Of a stretch of 64,000 nt of DNA, positions 34,701 through 45,900 are shown in pieces. This DNA is from Cyanophora paradoxa. Taxonomy: Eukaryota; Glaucocystophyceae; Cyanophorales; Cyanophoraceae. The stretch is taken from the NCBI GenBank assembly GCA_004431415.1, contig QPMI01000154.1:36286-100285 (forward strand). The letters run 5' to 3'. Numbering within the stretch: the stretch's first letter is position 1; every line of letters begins with the position of its first letter. The notes under the pieces were generated by a model, which saw nothing but the letters and a program-made list of their open reading frames with translations, did no database searches and was not told where the DNA came from. A program made the position numbers and the translations under genes.

Positions 34701-35405
34701 TGATCAGCGATATATCGATGAACCTGCAGTGCCTGCTAACGCAGCCTGCCGCAGTGCAGGCTGCGCATGCGTCCTGCAGCGAACGCACAGATTCTCGAAT
34801 GAACAATTCGATCTGCCTTCTGTAATCCTGATCACGTCTTGCGGATTCGCATTCTTCACCTGCGCATGCATATGCACAGTCCGACGATCTGGTTAACATG
34901 GGTTCCGCGCATGGCCTCAAGTCCGCGTTCTAGATCTAGCTCTATAGATCTGGCCGGTTCGCTAACACACACCTGGAGATTCTTCCTCGTCCTCGTCGTC
35001 GTCCTGAGTAATCAGCTCAGCGCCCTTCGCGTCCGGATCCAGGTCCGGCCTACTCGCGGCCGGCCGCATCCGCGGCGGAATTTCGGCCTTGTATGGATCT
35101 TCATTGCTTCCTGCAGCTGTCTCTTGCGACGCATATGCATCTGAACGCGGAATATACATGTATTTGCGATTAGCTATAGTAAGAATACGGATGCGCATAT
35201 ATATGTACATGCATCTCGGTCCACTGGGGCATGCGGATGCACCTAAGTCGACGCATGTTACAAGATGCCCACTCTGCAGCCGCGGTTCGCTCGGAAGGCC
35301 GGGCGCTTCGACGGTCACGGAGAGCTCCTCGGGCCCCACCGAATCTTGAGCGGCCGCCCGTGGGCGCAATCGCACGGGCCTAGTCCCCTCCGCAGCAGCT
35401 GGCAT
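28759..35405 (-). CDS. Large polytopic membrane protein with Cys-rich ectodomain
   Basis: ATG 35405 (MPAAAEGTRPVRLRPRAAAQ) starts an acidic cytosolic segment ending DDDEDEEESPG at a GTGTGTGT donor. The next exon gives KKRR plus a transmembrane helix, LYTVIALIITASTIAIMAM. Ectodomain exons follow: DLLDMRIDSCAVYFHAF-like sequence at 34528-34172, MSIKLDCLKLAATSLASAGI (about 33675), a Cys-rich run (DACISSPTCVSRNLCLLAET, about 33410), and GVYFDYASGQARRVGTQGKD. Further helices include VEPVTSVIILSWFFANPINI, LAVLLILWLVLVAGCVLLFW, FVMHLFFVTIPVIGIGGTLF, DIAHLLFIMGMVVCVIAEL and ILGSALFLAGLFVFIFLGVS. The charged tail ends YNGLLNDN at 28759. Topology (one helix, large ectodomain, several helices) recalls channel or receptor families, but I cannot name one. 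It may be more than one gene. Codon use is far less GC-rich than its neighbours. Confidence 0.5.
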
Positions 35406-36140
35406 ACTACGATACGCACTACGGTATACCGTGGGTGAGTTGAGGCGGCGAATCTCGATGGTGCCGCGCTGCAGCTGGCCCCGTCCCCCGCGCAGCGCTA
35501 GCGAGGCCTATGAAGCCGTGTACCGTACGTATAGTATACGAAGTATCGGCACTGTCAGGCCGCGGGCGGAACTTGCGGAACTATATGTTCTATGAACTTC
35601 TATCGCCGTCTACCGCACGTAGGTACGTTTCGCGCCACCGCTGCCACACTGCAGCCACAGTGCCACGTTACCGTAGTAACGGCGGCGCCGCGGCGGGCGC
35701 TGCGCATGCGGCCTGCAGCTGCAGCCTGCAATGGCCCTGCATGAGGCTGCATCATGCTGCATGATGCCTGCTGCATCATGCCAGCCTGCATGCGCAGGCT
35801 GCAGGCGCTGTCACGCCGCTTCCAGTGTCTTGCAATTGAGCTCACCGTGGCACGGGGTGCCACGGACCACGGACCACGGTGCCACCGTGGCACGGTGCCA
35901 CGCCGCCACGGGCGAGTCCGGGGCGACCGTCGGACTCTCCCGTGCGTGCCAAAACTCATCATGATCATCATCAGATCATGGCATGCGTGCCGCAGGCCCG
36001 CAGCCTGGGCCGCAGGGCCGCGCAGGCCCGCAGCCTGCCAGTGCAGCGCCGGCGCTGCGCCGCAGGCCCGCAGCCTGCCAGTGCTGTGGTACTACAGAGT
36101 CACTAGTGACTTACTGGTAGAGTCACTACCGGGCCTAGTA
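35406..36140. other. Gene-free, densely palindromic DNA
   Basis: Overlapping palindromic clusters fill this region. At 35690-35815 the TGCA/GCAGC/CATGC motif is repeated many times. At 35850-35925 the CCACGG/CCGTGG and GGCAC/GTGCC motifs alternate. At 35990-36085 a segment with CCGCAGGCCCGCAGCCTG is repeated three times. No coding frame is credible. Confidence 0.6.
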
Positions 36141-36365
36141 CTGTAGGAATGCTTAAATTGCCGCGTAGTTAAATTGCCGAATTCGACCAAAAACGGAATT
36201 GCCGTGGCGATAAATTGCCGAAACTCTGGATTTCTTCTATGGCGCCATACAAAAGCGGCCGTTTAGCCCTACCCCCTGAGAATTGCCGCGGCTCTAAATT
36301 GCCGAATTCGGCCTCTCGGCAATATACGGCAATTTAAAACATCGGCTAAAAAAGCAATCCTACAG
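36141..36365. mobile_element. MITE-like element 1
   Basis: The left end CTGTAGGAATGCTT and the right end (reverse complement CTGTAGGATTGCTT) form terminal inverted repeats with one mismatch in 14. Inside, AATTGCCG or its complement CGGCAATT occurs about seven times. A core CCATACAAAAG (36245-36255) is shared, in the opposite orientation, with the element at 54091. There is no coding capacity. A target-site duplication is not obvious. Confidence 0.6.
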
Positions 36366-37130
36366 GACCGGCCAAGTAGTACCGGGTTGATTCAACTTGA
36401 TTGCACAAATATCTCAGCCAAGGCTGCATTCATTCAACAGTCAATCGCCAAAAGTAAACAAGTCTCAATAAATCAGTTTTTGAAATATTAAATATTTTAG
36501 TGGAGCCCCGGCCGCATTTTTCAAGTTTTGTTTTTGGTGAATTACCGGCCACAGCTGCTGTCTCTAGACACCGGTACCGGTACCGGTACCAGCACTGCGC
36601 GCGGGGCCGGGGCTGCCCATGGCCAGGGGGCATAGAGACAAAATGCAAAATAACTAAGACCCCGCATGCATATGCCATTATGCGCGCATGCATGTAATGT
36701 CAGTGATTATGTACACATGTCACAGTGTACGCGCGGCGCGGCGCGCGAACTGCCGCCGCAGTGCCGCGCAGCCGCGCCGTACTGCACTGCGGCAGCCGTC
36801 GGGCCGGCGTCGGCTACAGCCTACCGGTATAGCTATGCGCTGACTCTGAGTCACCGAGCGAGTGATGACTCGAGCTCATGAATCATGCATGTACATGTGC
36901 ACGTATACGTATACGTACGAACTTGGAATATTATAGCTATAATAATTATAATTAATGCTTGAATTGGTTCCGCAAAAAATAAAGATTGTGCAAAATATTT
37001 GAAGCAGAAGCACGTTTCCATCTTTTCGAATGAGACCTCTTTACTTGTGGCGATTGAATGTTGAATGAATGCAGCCGTTATAATTCCAGAGATATTTACG
37101 CAATCAGCCTGGGTCTTCGGCGCTCTTCGC
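36366..37130. other. Intergenic, no gene seen
   Basis: AT-rich segments alternate with palindromic blocks: ACCGGTACCGGTACCGGTACC at about 36571-36590, and TATACGTATACGTACG near 36905. No supported gene. Confidence 0.5.
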
Positions 37131-37580
37131 CGACTCTTCGGCCCCCCCGGCGGCCCGGCCCGCGGCGGGCCCCGCGGCCGGGCCCCGGGCCCCGGCCCCG
37201 GGCCCCGCGGCCGGCCGCGAGCCCCGGCCCCCGGGCCCCGACCGGGCCCGACGTCGACTCTCCCCGGGGGCCCGGGGGCCGGCCGGCCGGTGCCGGGGGC
37301 CCGGCCCGCGGGGCCCCGGGGGCCGGGCGGCCCGGCCCGCCGGGCCGGCGGCCCACCGCCGGGCCGGGGCCCAAATGCATGGCCAGGCAGGGCCCAGGGG
37401 CCAGGGCCCAGGGCCAGGAGGCCCAGGGGCCAGGACTCAGGGCAGGACAGCCGCTGCGCCTCGGAGCGGCCCAGCAGAGCGGGCAAGGCCGCCCAGCAGA
37501 GCGTCCCGACCGGCGCCGGCCGCGGCCCCGCCGGCCCGCGGCAGGCGTCCGGCCGCGCCGGGGCCAGACTCCCAGATCCA
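37131..37580. other. Self-complementary GGGCCC/CCGG block
   Basis: About 450 bases composed almost wholly of G and C, dominated by GGCC, GGGCCC, CCGG and CGGCCG palindromes, with a GGCCAGGGCCCAGGGGCCAG run near 37390-37435. Long frames are open on both strands simply because AT-containing stop codons are absent. I do not call a gene. Confidence 0.6.
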
Positions 37581-37842
37581 CTGTAGACTACCCGAGGCCG
37601 CCGAGTCGGCGCCGACTACCGGTAGACGCTCATGATCATGATCAGCGCCGATTCAGCGGCTCAGCCGGGGCCATGCTATATGCATGCAGCCAAGGCAGTG
37701 ATGGCACTGATCACGTGACTGATGCGAGCTGTTTACATAATGTAGCTTGATTTTGAGCGCCGCAAAGGGCCGCCGGCCCGCCGCGCGCCGCGAAGGGCCC
37801 GACAGTGCGGACACCCGCGGCCGGTCCCCGGCCCCCCCGGGG
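37581..37842. other. 3' flank of the glycosyltransferase gene, no gene seen
   Basis: Contains TCATGATCATGATCA (about 37630) and TATATGCATGCA palindromes downstream of the predicted stop codon. Confidence 0.4.
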
Positions 37843-40800
37843 TCACGGCCGCGGGGGCGCGCCCGGGGCGAGCTCGAGCTCGCCGGGGCAGCGGGCCCTG
37901 GGGCCGGCGAGGTGGAGGGGGAGGCAGCCCGGGGAGAAGGGCCAGGCGAGGCCCGTCGCGCGCGCCGCCGTCGTCAGCGTCGGGCAGCACGTCACCGCCA
38001 CCTGCCGGAGAAGAGGGTGAGAAGAGGGCGTCGAATCGATATTCACGCGCGCTGGGCGGTAGGCTAGCTTGCTGTAGGCTAGGCGGGGGCCGGGGTCGGG
38101 GGCGTCAGCGCCCTACGGATCCCCCTCGCTCTGGACCCCCCGCACTCCTGCCGCGCACCTGCAGCAGCCGCGCCGCCTCCTGCGCCGCGCCCCCGCGCCC
38201 CGCCCCGCGCGCGCCACGATCAGGCGCCCCGGAATCAAACTATGCGGGGGCGGGGCGGAGGGGCGGGCGGACGCGGTGGGCGGGGGCGGCGGCGAAGGCG
38301 GTGTCGGCGAAAGCCACGCGCACCACGTCGAAGGCCTCCAGCTGGGCGGGCGGGAGCGTTAAATTAAACCGGGAAGCTGCAGCGGCGGTGGCGGGCCCGG
38401 GCGGGGCGGAACGGCGACTGCAGCGCTGAAACTATAGGGCGGCAAATGGGGGCGGTTATAGGGGGGGCTGCTACAAGGCGTCTAACTGGAGCTCAATGGC
38501 CATGGGCGGAGGCGGGGCGGGGTTTGGGCGGGGTGTGGGTGGGGTGTGGGTGGGGTGTGGGTGGGGGGGGGGCGGGGTCGGGGGCGGGGGCGGCACCGCC
38601 GTGAGGGCGGCGAGGGCGTCGTCCTCCTCCTCGTCCCCCGCCACCACCAGCTGCGCGGCAGCCTCAAAAGGGGGCCGGGGGAGGCGGGGACGGGGGCCGG
38701 GGGGCGGGCCTCGGCGAGGGAGAGGGGCCGCGGGGCGCGGGCGAGGAAGCGGGCCTCCCGGACCCCGAACCCGTCCTCCATCATCGCCAGCTGCGCCCCG
38801 CCTCAGAAGAAGCGCCGCCGGGCGCGGGGGCGGGGGCGGGGGTGGAGGCTACAGGGCTGGATCTCTCTCTCCTTCTATCTCTCTCTCTCTACCGGCCGGT
38901 TCGGGACGGCCTGAGAACTTGGGGGTGGAGTGGAGTGGTGGGGTGGCCTGGAGGGGGGCGGGGAACCCCCACATCTCTGGCTCGCCCCTCCTCTCTCTCG
39001 TTCTCTCTTCTTCGGCCGCTAATGAGCTATCGATAATGGAGCTTGGGAAGAAGCCAGGCGCAGAGGGTTGGGGCCGGGGGGCCGCACGGGGAGGAAGTGG
39101 TAGGCGGGGCAGAGGAGGCGCCCCGGGGCCACGAAGAGGCGCCCGATCTCCGGCCCCAGGTGCCGGCACGCGAAGCTGGCCCAAAGTGAGCGAGGGGCGG
39201 GAAGGGAGGGAGGGGCGGGGCGGGAGGGGCGGGGGCGGGCTGACTCGGGGAGGATGAGGGCGCGGCCGGCGGCGCGGGCGAGCAGCAGCGCCGCCGCCAT
39301 CGCCAGCACCTGCCGCCCCGAGGAGGTGAGGGTCTAGATCTAGGCCCCAGAGGGAGCGGCGGCGGTCGCTGAGCGCGCGACGCGGTGCAGTGCGGGGGGC
39401 GGGTCTCATTCCCCCTAGCCATCCCCCCGGGCCGCCTAGGCGGAGCCATCGTGGAGCGGTCACTGGGGGCGCGTGGCCCGAGGCGGGTCTCCCAGGCGGA
39501 GCCATTCGCTTCGCCGCCCGCACTAGGAATGGAGGGCACTAGGCGGCCGCAGCGAGGCGAGCGGCGTCCCTTCTAGCCTCCAGCCCTCGGTCCCTCCTCC
39601 CTCCTGCTGTTTCGTGTAGCGCCCTCTAGCCCGGGGAGCGGTCGGGGAAGCGACCGCCCTAGACCGCCCAGCTAGGCGGCGGCGCCGCCTCTGGCCCGCA
39701 GCGCCCTCTAGCCCGGGGAGGGGCGGGGCGGACCTCGTCGTGGAGGGAGCGGGCGGGGAAGGCGCGGGGGTCCCCCAGCGCCACCTCCAGGAACCTCCCT
39801 ACACAAGAATAAGGAGGAGGAGGAGAAGGGGGATGGGGCCGGGGGGGCGGGCCCTGGAAGTGCTCGGGCCCGTCGAGGTACCAGAGGCCGGCGTCACGAA
39901 GCAGCACGCGCTTCTCCTGCCGCACCGCCCTGGGGGGGGGGGTACACCGCTGGGTGGAGGGACCGACTGGGAAGGGATGGGAGGGGGAGGGGCGGACCAG
40001 TTGGCGTGGACGAAGTAGGGGCGGACCCCCGCCCGCTGCGGCCGCTCCGCCCAGAAGTACTCCATCCCTGCCCGCGTGTCGGAGGGCGAGGGGGGGGGGG
40101 GGGGGGGGGGGGGCGTGGGGGCGGGACGGGCGGGGCGGGGGGCGAGGTTAGGTCCCGCTTGCACGCGGTGCTCTTACTTAGCCGCTTACTTAGACCGCAC
40201 AAGCCAGCCGTGGCCTCGAGCAAGGCCATTTGTCTATCTGTCGCACCGGCGGGGAAGAGGAGGGTGTCGAGGAGGCGGACGGTCAGGTTCCGGGAGGGCA
40301 CGCGCAGCTCCCGCCCGCCCCCGTCCCGCTCCGGCCCCTGCCGCGGGGGTTAGAAGGTAGAAGGTAGAAGGGGGGGGAGGGGAGGGGAGGGGAGGGGTAC
40401 CAGGTCGTTCAGGACGCGGTTGATCACGTGCTGGGGTCGGGTTCGAATTCGGAAGGAGGGCCGAAGGGGTACAGGGTTCAGCAGGCACCTGGGGAAACGA
40501 GTAGCGGTCCCGCTCGCACTCGCGGTAGATCTGGAGGGGGGGGGAAGGGGTAAGAAAAAGAAAAAGAGGGGGGGGGGGGAGCGGACCTCGAGGAGGAAGC
40601 GAAGAGTGTCGGGGTCCGAGCGAACGTAGAAGAAGCCCGCGTTCAATTCCTCGAACGGCTGCCCCGAAAGTGAGGGGGAGGGGGGTTGAGGAGGAAGGGA
40701 GGGCCCGCCTGGCCCGGGATGCGGGTGACGCCGAGGTACCCCTCCGTCTGGGCCTGAATCGACCGGTCCCGGGCCGCCAGCAGGGGGGTAGGGTCCCGAA

Positions 40801-41819
40801 GAAAAACCACATCCGGGTCCATCAGAACCTGGGGGGGTACGGCTCGGACGGGGCGGGGGTGGGGGGAGAATTCGGGGAGGGGTACTGCGCACGACGTCGC
40901 AGCCGGTGGCGGCGACGGCGAGGGCGTAGTGGACTGAGAGGCGCACTGCGGAAGGGACAGGGGTACGGGTACGGTGGGCGAGACGGAGGAGAAGCCGCGC
41001 GGGGGTACGCGGACGGTTCTCGAAGTAGTTCATGCGGCGGTCGGGGGGGAGCCCGGGGTGGTCCCTGCGCGCGCCGGACCGACTTAGGCTTCAGCTCACA
41101 GATGAGAATGCGAGAGCGAAACGAAGGGAGGCGGCGGGCGGACGGGTCCGGGGGCAGCGGGGCGGCGTCGACGAGGCAGGCGGCGGGGCTGTCCTCGGGC
41201 CACCGCCCGAACTCCTCGCACACGTCCGCCGACCCCCGGGTCATCAGCAGCGCCGGCGCCGTCACCCCGGCCCGCACCATCGACACCAGCGCGTTCCTCA
41301 GCTGCCGCGCGCGGGGAAGCTTCGGCCGAGGGGGCGGGGTGGGGCGGCCGCGGGGCGGGGCGGGGCGGTCCCCGCTCGCACCGTGTCCAGCCTGCAAGCG
41401 GGCGTGAGCGACGAAAAACCGGTGGGGGAAAGAAGGGGGGGGTACCAGAAGTTGCCGGCGAAGCTGTACTCGTGTACCCGGTTGACGACGTAGACGTAGA
41501 CGAGGGGGGGGGGGGGCGGCCCGCCCGGCGGGGGCCCCGCCGCCGCCGGCGGCGGCGGCGCACGCGCGAGCAGTTCGTCCACGGCCCTCTCCAGCGTCCA
41601 ATGGTCCCCGAGGTCGACCCGCAGGTCCGCCGGCAGCTCGAACGACGGGCCCCGCGCCACACGCGCGCCGGGCGCCCCGCCGCCCGCCTCCGCGCGGCAC
41701 GCGGCGAGGCAGCCGAGGAAGGCGATCCAGCTGCAGAGGAGCCAGCCGCCGCCGCTGCCGCCGCCGCCGCGGCGTTCTCCCGCGCGTCGCCCCCGGCCGC
41801 GGCCCGGGTCCGGTCGCAT
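37843..41819 (-). CDS. GT77-like nucleotide-diphospho-sugar transferase, type II membrane protein
   Basis: ATG 41819 (MRPDPGRGRGRRAGERRGGG) leads to a signal-anchor helix, WLLCSWIAFLGCLAACRA. Exons then give VYVYVVNRVHEYSFAGNF, LRNALVSMVRAGVTAPALLM and VRLSVHYALAVAATGCDVV. The catalytic segment VLMDPDVVFLRDPTPLL carries the DxD motif that binds the metal-nucleotide sugar. EELNAGFFYVRSDPDTLRFL, FPAGATDRQMALLEA, YFVHANW and KRVLLRDAGLWYLD follow, as in PF03407/GT77 proteins (RRA, XEG113-like arabinosyl- or galactosyltransferases). The C-terminal half has VLAMAAALLLARAAGRALIL and FACRHLGPEIGRLFV, like the second module of those proteins. It ends at TGA 37845-37843. A Golgi role in cell-surface glycoprotein glycosylation is inferred from the family. 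Exons between 38000 and 39000 are approximate. Confidence 0.77.
40090..40113. repeat. Homopolymer of 24 in a glycosyltransferase intron
   Basis: A poly(G) run on the plus strand is poly(C) on the sense strand of the GT77-like gene. It lies between the exon ending at KRD and the exon beginning GMEYFWAERPQ, as an extreme polypyrimidine tract. Confidence 0.85.
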
Positions 41820-42932
41820 GGGCGACGATCGCGAGAGCCGCCAAGCGCACGCGCACCGCTGCTGCATTCTCCGCCGAAGCGCTACCGACGGCAGGGGCGG
41901 GGCCTCCTCTGTGTCATGATCATTCCGGCGACGAATGCCGCCGGGCCCATGACCCACGGCCCTCCGCCGCACGCCACGCTCCTCCCAGTTTCCTTCGCAT
42001 AGGTGCTGCAGCTGCAGCTGCTTCGAATGCACACTCTGCACGCGCAGGCTGTGGGCCTGTGGCTCGCTCGCTGCAGCTGCGACGCTTGATGCTACGACGA
42101 AATGCGCCAAGCTGCGGATCCACCGGCTTGCGAACGTGTAGTCTACTGCAGAATGAAAGGGATGAACGCGATGACGCGCGACGGCGGACGAGCGGGGGTC
42201 TTAAGCGTCCGGCGAAATCTCGAACCCGCAGAACGGCGTCCGATCCGTGCCGCGACCGTGCGTGTCTTCGCGCCACCGTGGCACCAGCTGCAGGAGCACG
42301 TTCGCGGAGCAGGAGAAGGCAGCCGGCTGCTCAGGAGGCAGCTTGTGCCAGTGTTGGGGTTGCAGCCGGACGAGTACAGGGCTCTTCGTTCGCTGCTTCA
42401 TGTGCCGCGTCACGCTTCTTCATGCTCTTACTCAGCTGCTGCAGTGATCAACTGGCAAATTCATGATCATGATCACGGGACACAAAACGAGGGCTACACT
42501 GCCGAGGCTGTCTGTATGATCATCGGAAATCGATCGTCTCTACGTATACATGATGACTACATCTCTACAACTTGTGAAGCACGCGCGCGGCATAATTAAC
42601 ACCTACTCGGCTCAGTCTGTGAAAAGCGTTCAAGCGAATCAGCGAAGGCGCAGCGATCGACGACGTCGCCAGCAGACAACCTTACAAAAAGCATGGAAAA
42701 AGCAAGCTGCGGGCCTCGTTCCCAGGGCCTGTCTCAGCCAGTACAGAGTTACAGACGGAAAAAAAGAGGGTACAGACTCGCAGGAAAAAGCGTGTACGTA
42801 AAAAAAGCTCTTGGCCGGGCGGGCGGCGGGCGGCGGGCGGCGGGCGGCGGGCGCCCCGCGGCCACTCAGCGGCTCGCTCGCTCGCTCGCTCGCTCGCCCC
42901 GGCCTCGGGGCTCAGGGTCAGGCGGCCCAGGC
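41820..42932. other. Intergenic, no gene supported
   Basis: The spacer between the 5' end of the glycosyltransferase and the 3' end of the EF-hand gene contains TCATGATCATGATCACG near 42461. It also has a GGCGGGCGGCGGGCGGCGGG tandem run and GCTCGCTCGCTCGCTCGCTC near 42825-42895. Confidence 0.45.
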
Positions 42933-45900
42933 TCAGGCGGCGTCGCCGCGGGCGCGGGCGAGGGCGGCGCGCTCCTCCGCGTCCCGCTTGAAATCCTGCG
43001 GGCGGGCGGGCCGGCCCGGTCAGGTCAGCAGGGCGGGGCCGGGCCGGAGAAAAAGGCAGGGGAAATCGGAGGGGGCGCACGGCGGGGTCGCGGGGCTTGG
43101 AGCCGCGGACCGTCGCGTCGAACTGCCCCGCCCGGGGCGCCGCGAAGCCCCACCTGCGGGGCGCGTCAGAGAGCCGGGCGCGGTGCGGTGTGGGCCGCGC
43201 TCACTTTCGCTCGAGGGCGGCGGCGCGGCGGGCGAGGGCCTCCTCGGGCGTCTCCCGGGGGGGCGCCTGCCCCGCCACCGACGCCCCGTCCAGCCCCACG
43301 TGCCGCCCCAGCCGCCCGAACCGCACCACAAAGTCCCCCCCCGCCCCAAGGCCCGGGCCCGGGCCCGGGCTACCGAAGCGCCGCGTGGCGGGCTGCGGCG
43401 GGCCCGGCGCCCGCAGGTCGGATCCGGGGCCACGTAGTCGACGGGGGGCGGGGGGAGGCCCCGCAGGACCGTCGACGTGAAGTCCAGCGAGGGGGGTACG
43501 AGCGCCGGATCCCGGAAGGGTCCGCGACCGGCCCGCGGAGTGGCGTACGCGGAGCGCGCCTCGGGGTGCGCCTCGGCCTCGGCCCGCGCCGCCGCCGCCC
43601 GCCGGTCCGCGGCCCCCTCGGGCCGGAACGCGAGGCGGAAGAGGGCGCCGAGTGGCCGCCCGGGCCGGCCCGCGGGTGGCCACGGGCGGGGCGACGGGCG
43701 CGAAGGCGGCGCGGGGCGGGGCGAGGCCGAGGGCCGCGGTGCGCGAGGAGGCGGCGGGCGGCTCCCCGCGCGGCGTCGCCGCCTGCAGCGCCGGCAGCAG
43801 CGCCGCGAGAGGCCGCCCCGCCGGCGGCGGCGGGCCCGACGGCGGCGCGGGGAGCGGCGCGTCCCGCCCTCGCCCTCGCCGCCCTGGGCGGCAGCAGCCC
43901 GGGCAGGCGGCGGCGGCGGCCCCGGATGGACTGCGCGCCGGGCGGCCCAACGCGTCAGGGCGAGAGAAAGAAAGCGGAGCGGGGCGCAGGGGCGGGCGGG
44001 CGGGCGGGCTAACTCACCGCGAGGCCGTAGAGGCGAGCCAGGTCACGCTCCGCAGAGGCGTCCTGCGCGGAAGGGGGGATTCGGGGGGGGAGAAGGGGAA
44101 GGGGGGGTACGGGCGCACGCGGGAGGAGCGGAGGGCGGCGTCGAAGAGGCGGCGCGAGGCGAAGCCGAAGGTCGGGCGCTCGCCCTCCGCGCCCGCCGCC
44201 GAGCCCGGCGCCGGCGGCCACGTCGCGAAGGCGGCGGCGGGGAGGGGCGCCCGCCCCCCTCCTCCGAAGCGCTCCAGGGCGAGGAATCCCAGGGCGGCCC
44301 CGCCCCCGCCGGCCTCGGTGCCCGGCGTGGAGAAGCCGTCGTCGTAGCGGGGCGGGGGCAGCAGGTCGGAGATGGGGTGGCCCAGCGACCGCATCGCCGA
44401 CATCGAGGGCGGCGGGGGGAAGACCGACGCTGCGGCCGACCGGCGCGTCAGCCATCTACCACCAGCCGGGCGTACAAGGGGCGGGGCGGGGCGGAGCGCA
44501 CAGGGGTCGTCGGGGGAGTCGAAGAAGCCGGAGCCGGCCCAGGCCCCCGGGCTCGGGGGGGACGAGAACCCCGCAGCCGACGCCGGCCGACCCGCGATCT
44601 GAGTGGGGCTGAGACTCAGACGAGGACGAGAAGCGAGAAGGGATGGGGCGTACAGTTGCGTTGATAGTCCGCTCGAGGTCCGCGGCCACGCGCTCGCCCC
44701 CGGCGCCCGTGAGTGCCGCCACGGACCCTGCGGCGCCGCCCGCCCGGGAGGCCGCCGCCGCCGAGGGGGCGACGGAGGGGGCGGGGCCGGAGGAGAAGTA
44801 GGAGCCGCCGCCGCCGCTGCGGTACGAGCCGGGGCCGTTGTTCCCGCTCCCGCTCCACTGCGAGGCTACCGTCCGGCCCGTCGCCTCGCCCGACAGCAGC
44901 GCCGTCACCCTGCGCGGCGGCGCGGCGCCGGGTCGGCCCGGCCCGGCTCGTGCGGCGCTGTGGCAGGGCTGCGCTAAGGGCAGCGCACCGGCTGCTGCGG
45001 CGGGTGCGGGCGGCGGGGCCCGACCCGTACGTGCGGGTTAGCGAGAGGTCCGGGCGGAAAGTGGTCCTGCGCCCCACCCGGCCCCGCGGCGTCGGCGTCG
45101 GCTGCGGCGTGGCGCGGGCGGGGCCGCGGTGCGGGGCGGGGCCGCGGGGCGGGGCGGGGCAGAGCGCACCCGGCCTCGAGGCGCTCGAACTGGGCCGAGA
45201 CGCGCTCGGGCGCGGTCGTGGGGGTCGGCCGCACGAGGACGGCCTCGCCGGGGAGGGCGCGCTCGGCCAGGGCGGCCCAGAGCGGCCCGTGCCGCGCGTG
45301 CGGCAGCCGCCCCGAGAGCGCCGTAGTGAACTCCTTCAACGTCTGCGCGCGTCCCGCCGGCCCGGCGCGGCGCCGGTCACGCTCCTTCAAGGGCGGCTGG
45401 AGCGGCGCCGGCGGCGGCGGGGCGCACGAGGATGCCGTCGTGGTCGAAGTCAGCCTCGGCGAACATCGCAGCGAGCGCGCTCTTCGGGAAGAGCTCCTGC
45501 AGCTGGCGCGCCTCCACCCACGCCTCCAGGTCCCCGAGCCGCACGAACTGCGCCGCGCGGTCACGGCCGGCCACGTCACGGTCGGGAGCGCGAACCTCAT
45601 CCCTGTCTTTGTCGATGAGGTGGAAGACGCGCCGTGCGGCCGTCGTGTCAATGCCCTGGTTCACGCGATCTCAGGAGATGCATGCGGGGCACGAGGGCAG
45701 GGACGGCACGCGCACCGGCCTCGTGCGCCTCGGCTGCTGTACAGAAAGCTCGCGCTGGCGCGAGAAGAGTTAGGCGAGGGTGCGAGCGAGTTAAGGGACT
45801 CTGCGCTGGCGAACCCGCGACGACCCCATAGCCCGCCACGCCGGAGGGCGATTTCGGCGCGGATCGCTTCAACGAGTGCGCCCCAACGCGACGGGTTCAA
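42933..45900 (-). CDS. EF-hand calcium-binding protein with long disordered tail
   Basis: One exon (about 45656-45603) encodes GIDTTAARRVFHLIDKDRDE. The next (45547-45428) gives FVRLGDLEAWVEARQLQELF and AMFAEADFDHDGIL. The third (45344-45170) continues TLKEFTTALSGRLPHARHGP. Splicing creates two EF-hand loops, DKDRDEFVRLGD and a canonical DFDHDGILTLKE; the second is split by an intron. Later exons are Gly/Ser/Ala-rich (VASQWSGSGNNGPGSYRSGG), then LGHPISDLLPPPRYDDGFST, ALARRAAALERK, RWGFAAPRAGQFDATVRGSK and DFKRDAEERAALARARGDAA, stopping at TGA 42935-42933. The 5' end is uncertain: the frame NPSRWGALVEAIRAEIALRR is open to about 45930 but lacks an ATG, so an upstream exon may exist. A calcium-responsive structural role is possible, but the family is not recognised. 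Confidence 0.55.

Noticed and set aside
37058-37750. A plus-strand 230-codon frame in the GGGCCC block
   Set aside because: Stop codons are absent because A and T are nearly absent. The opposite strand is equally open and no domain is visible.
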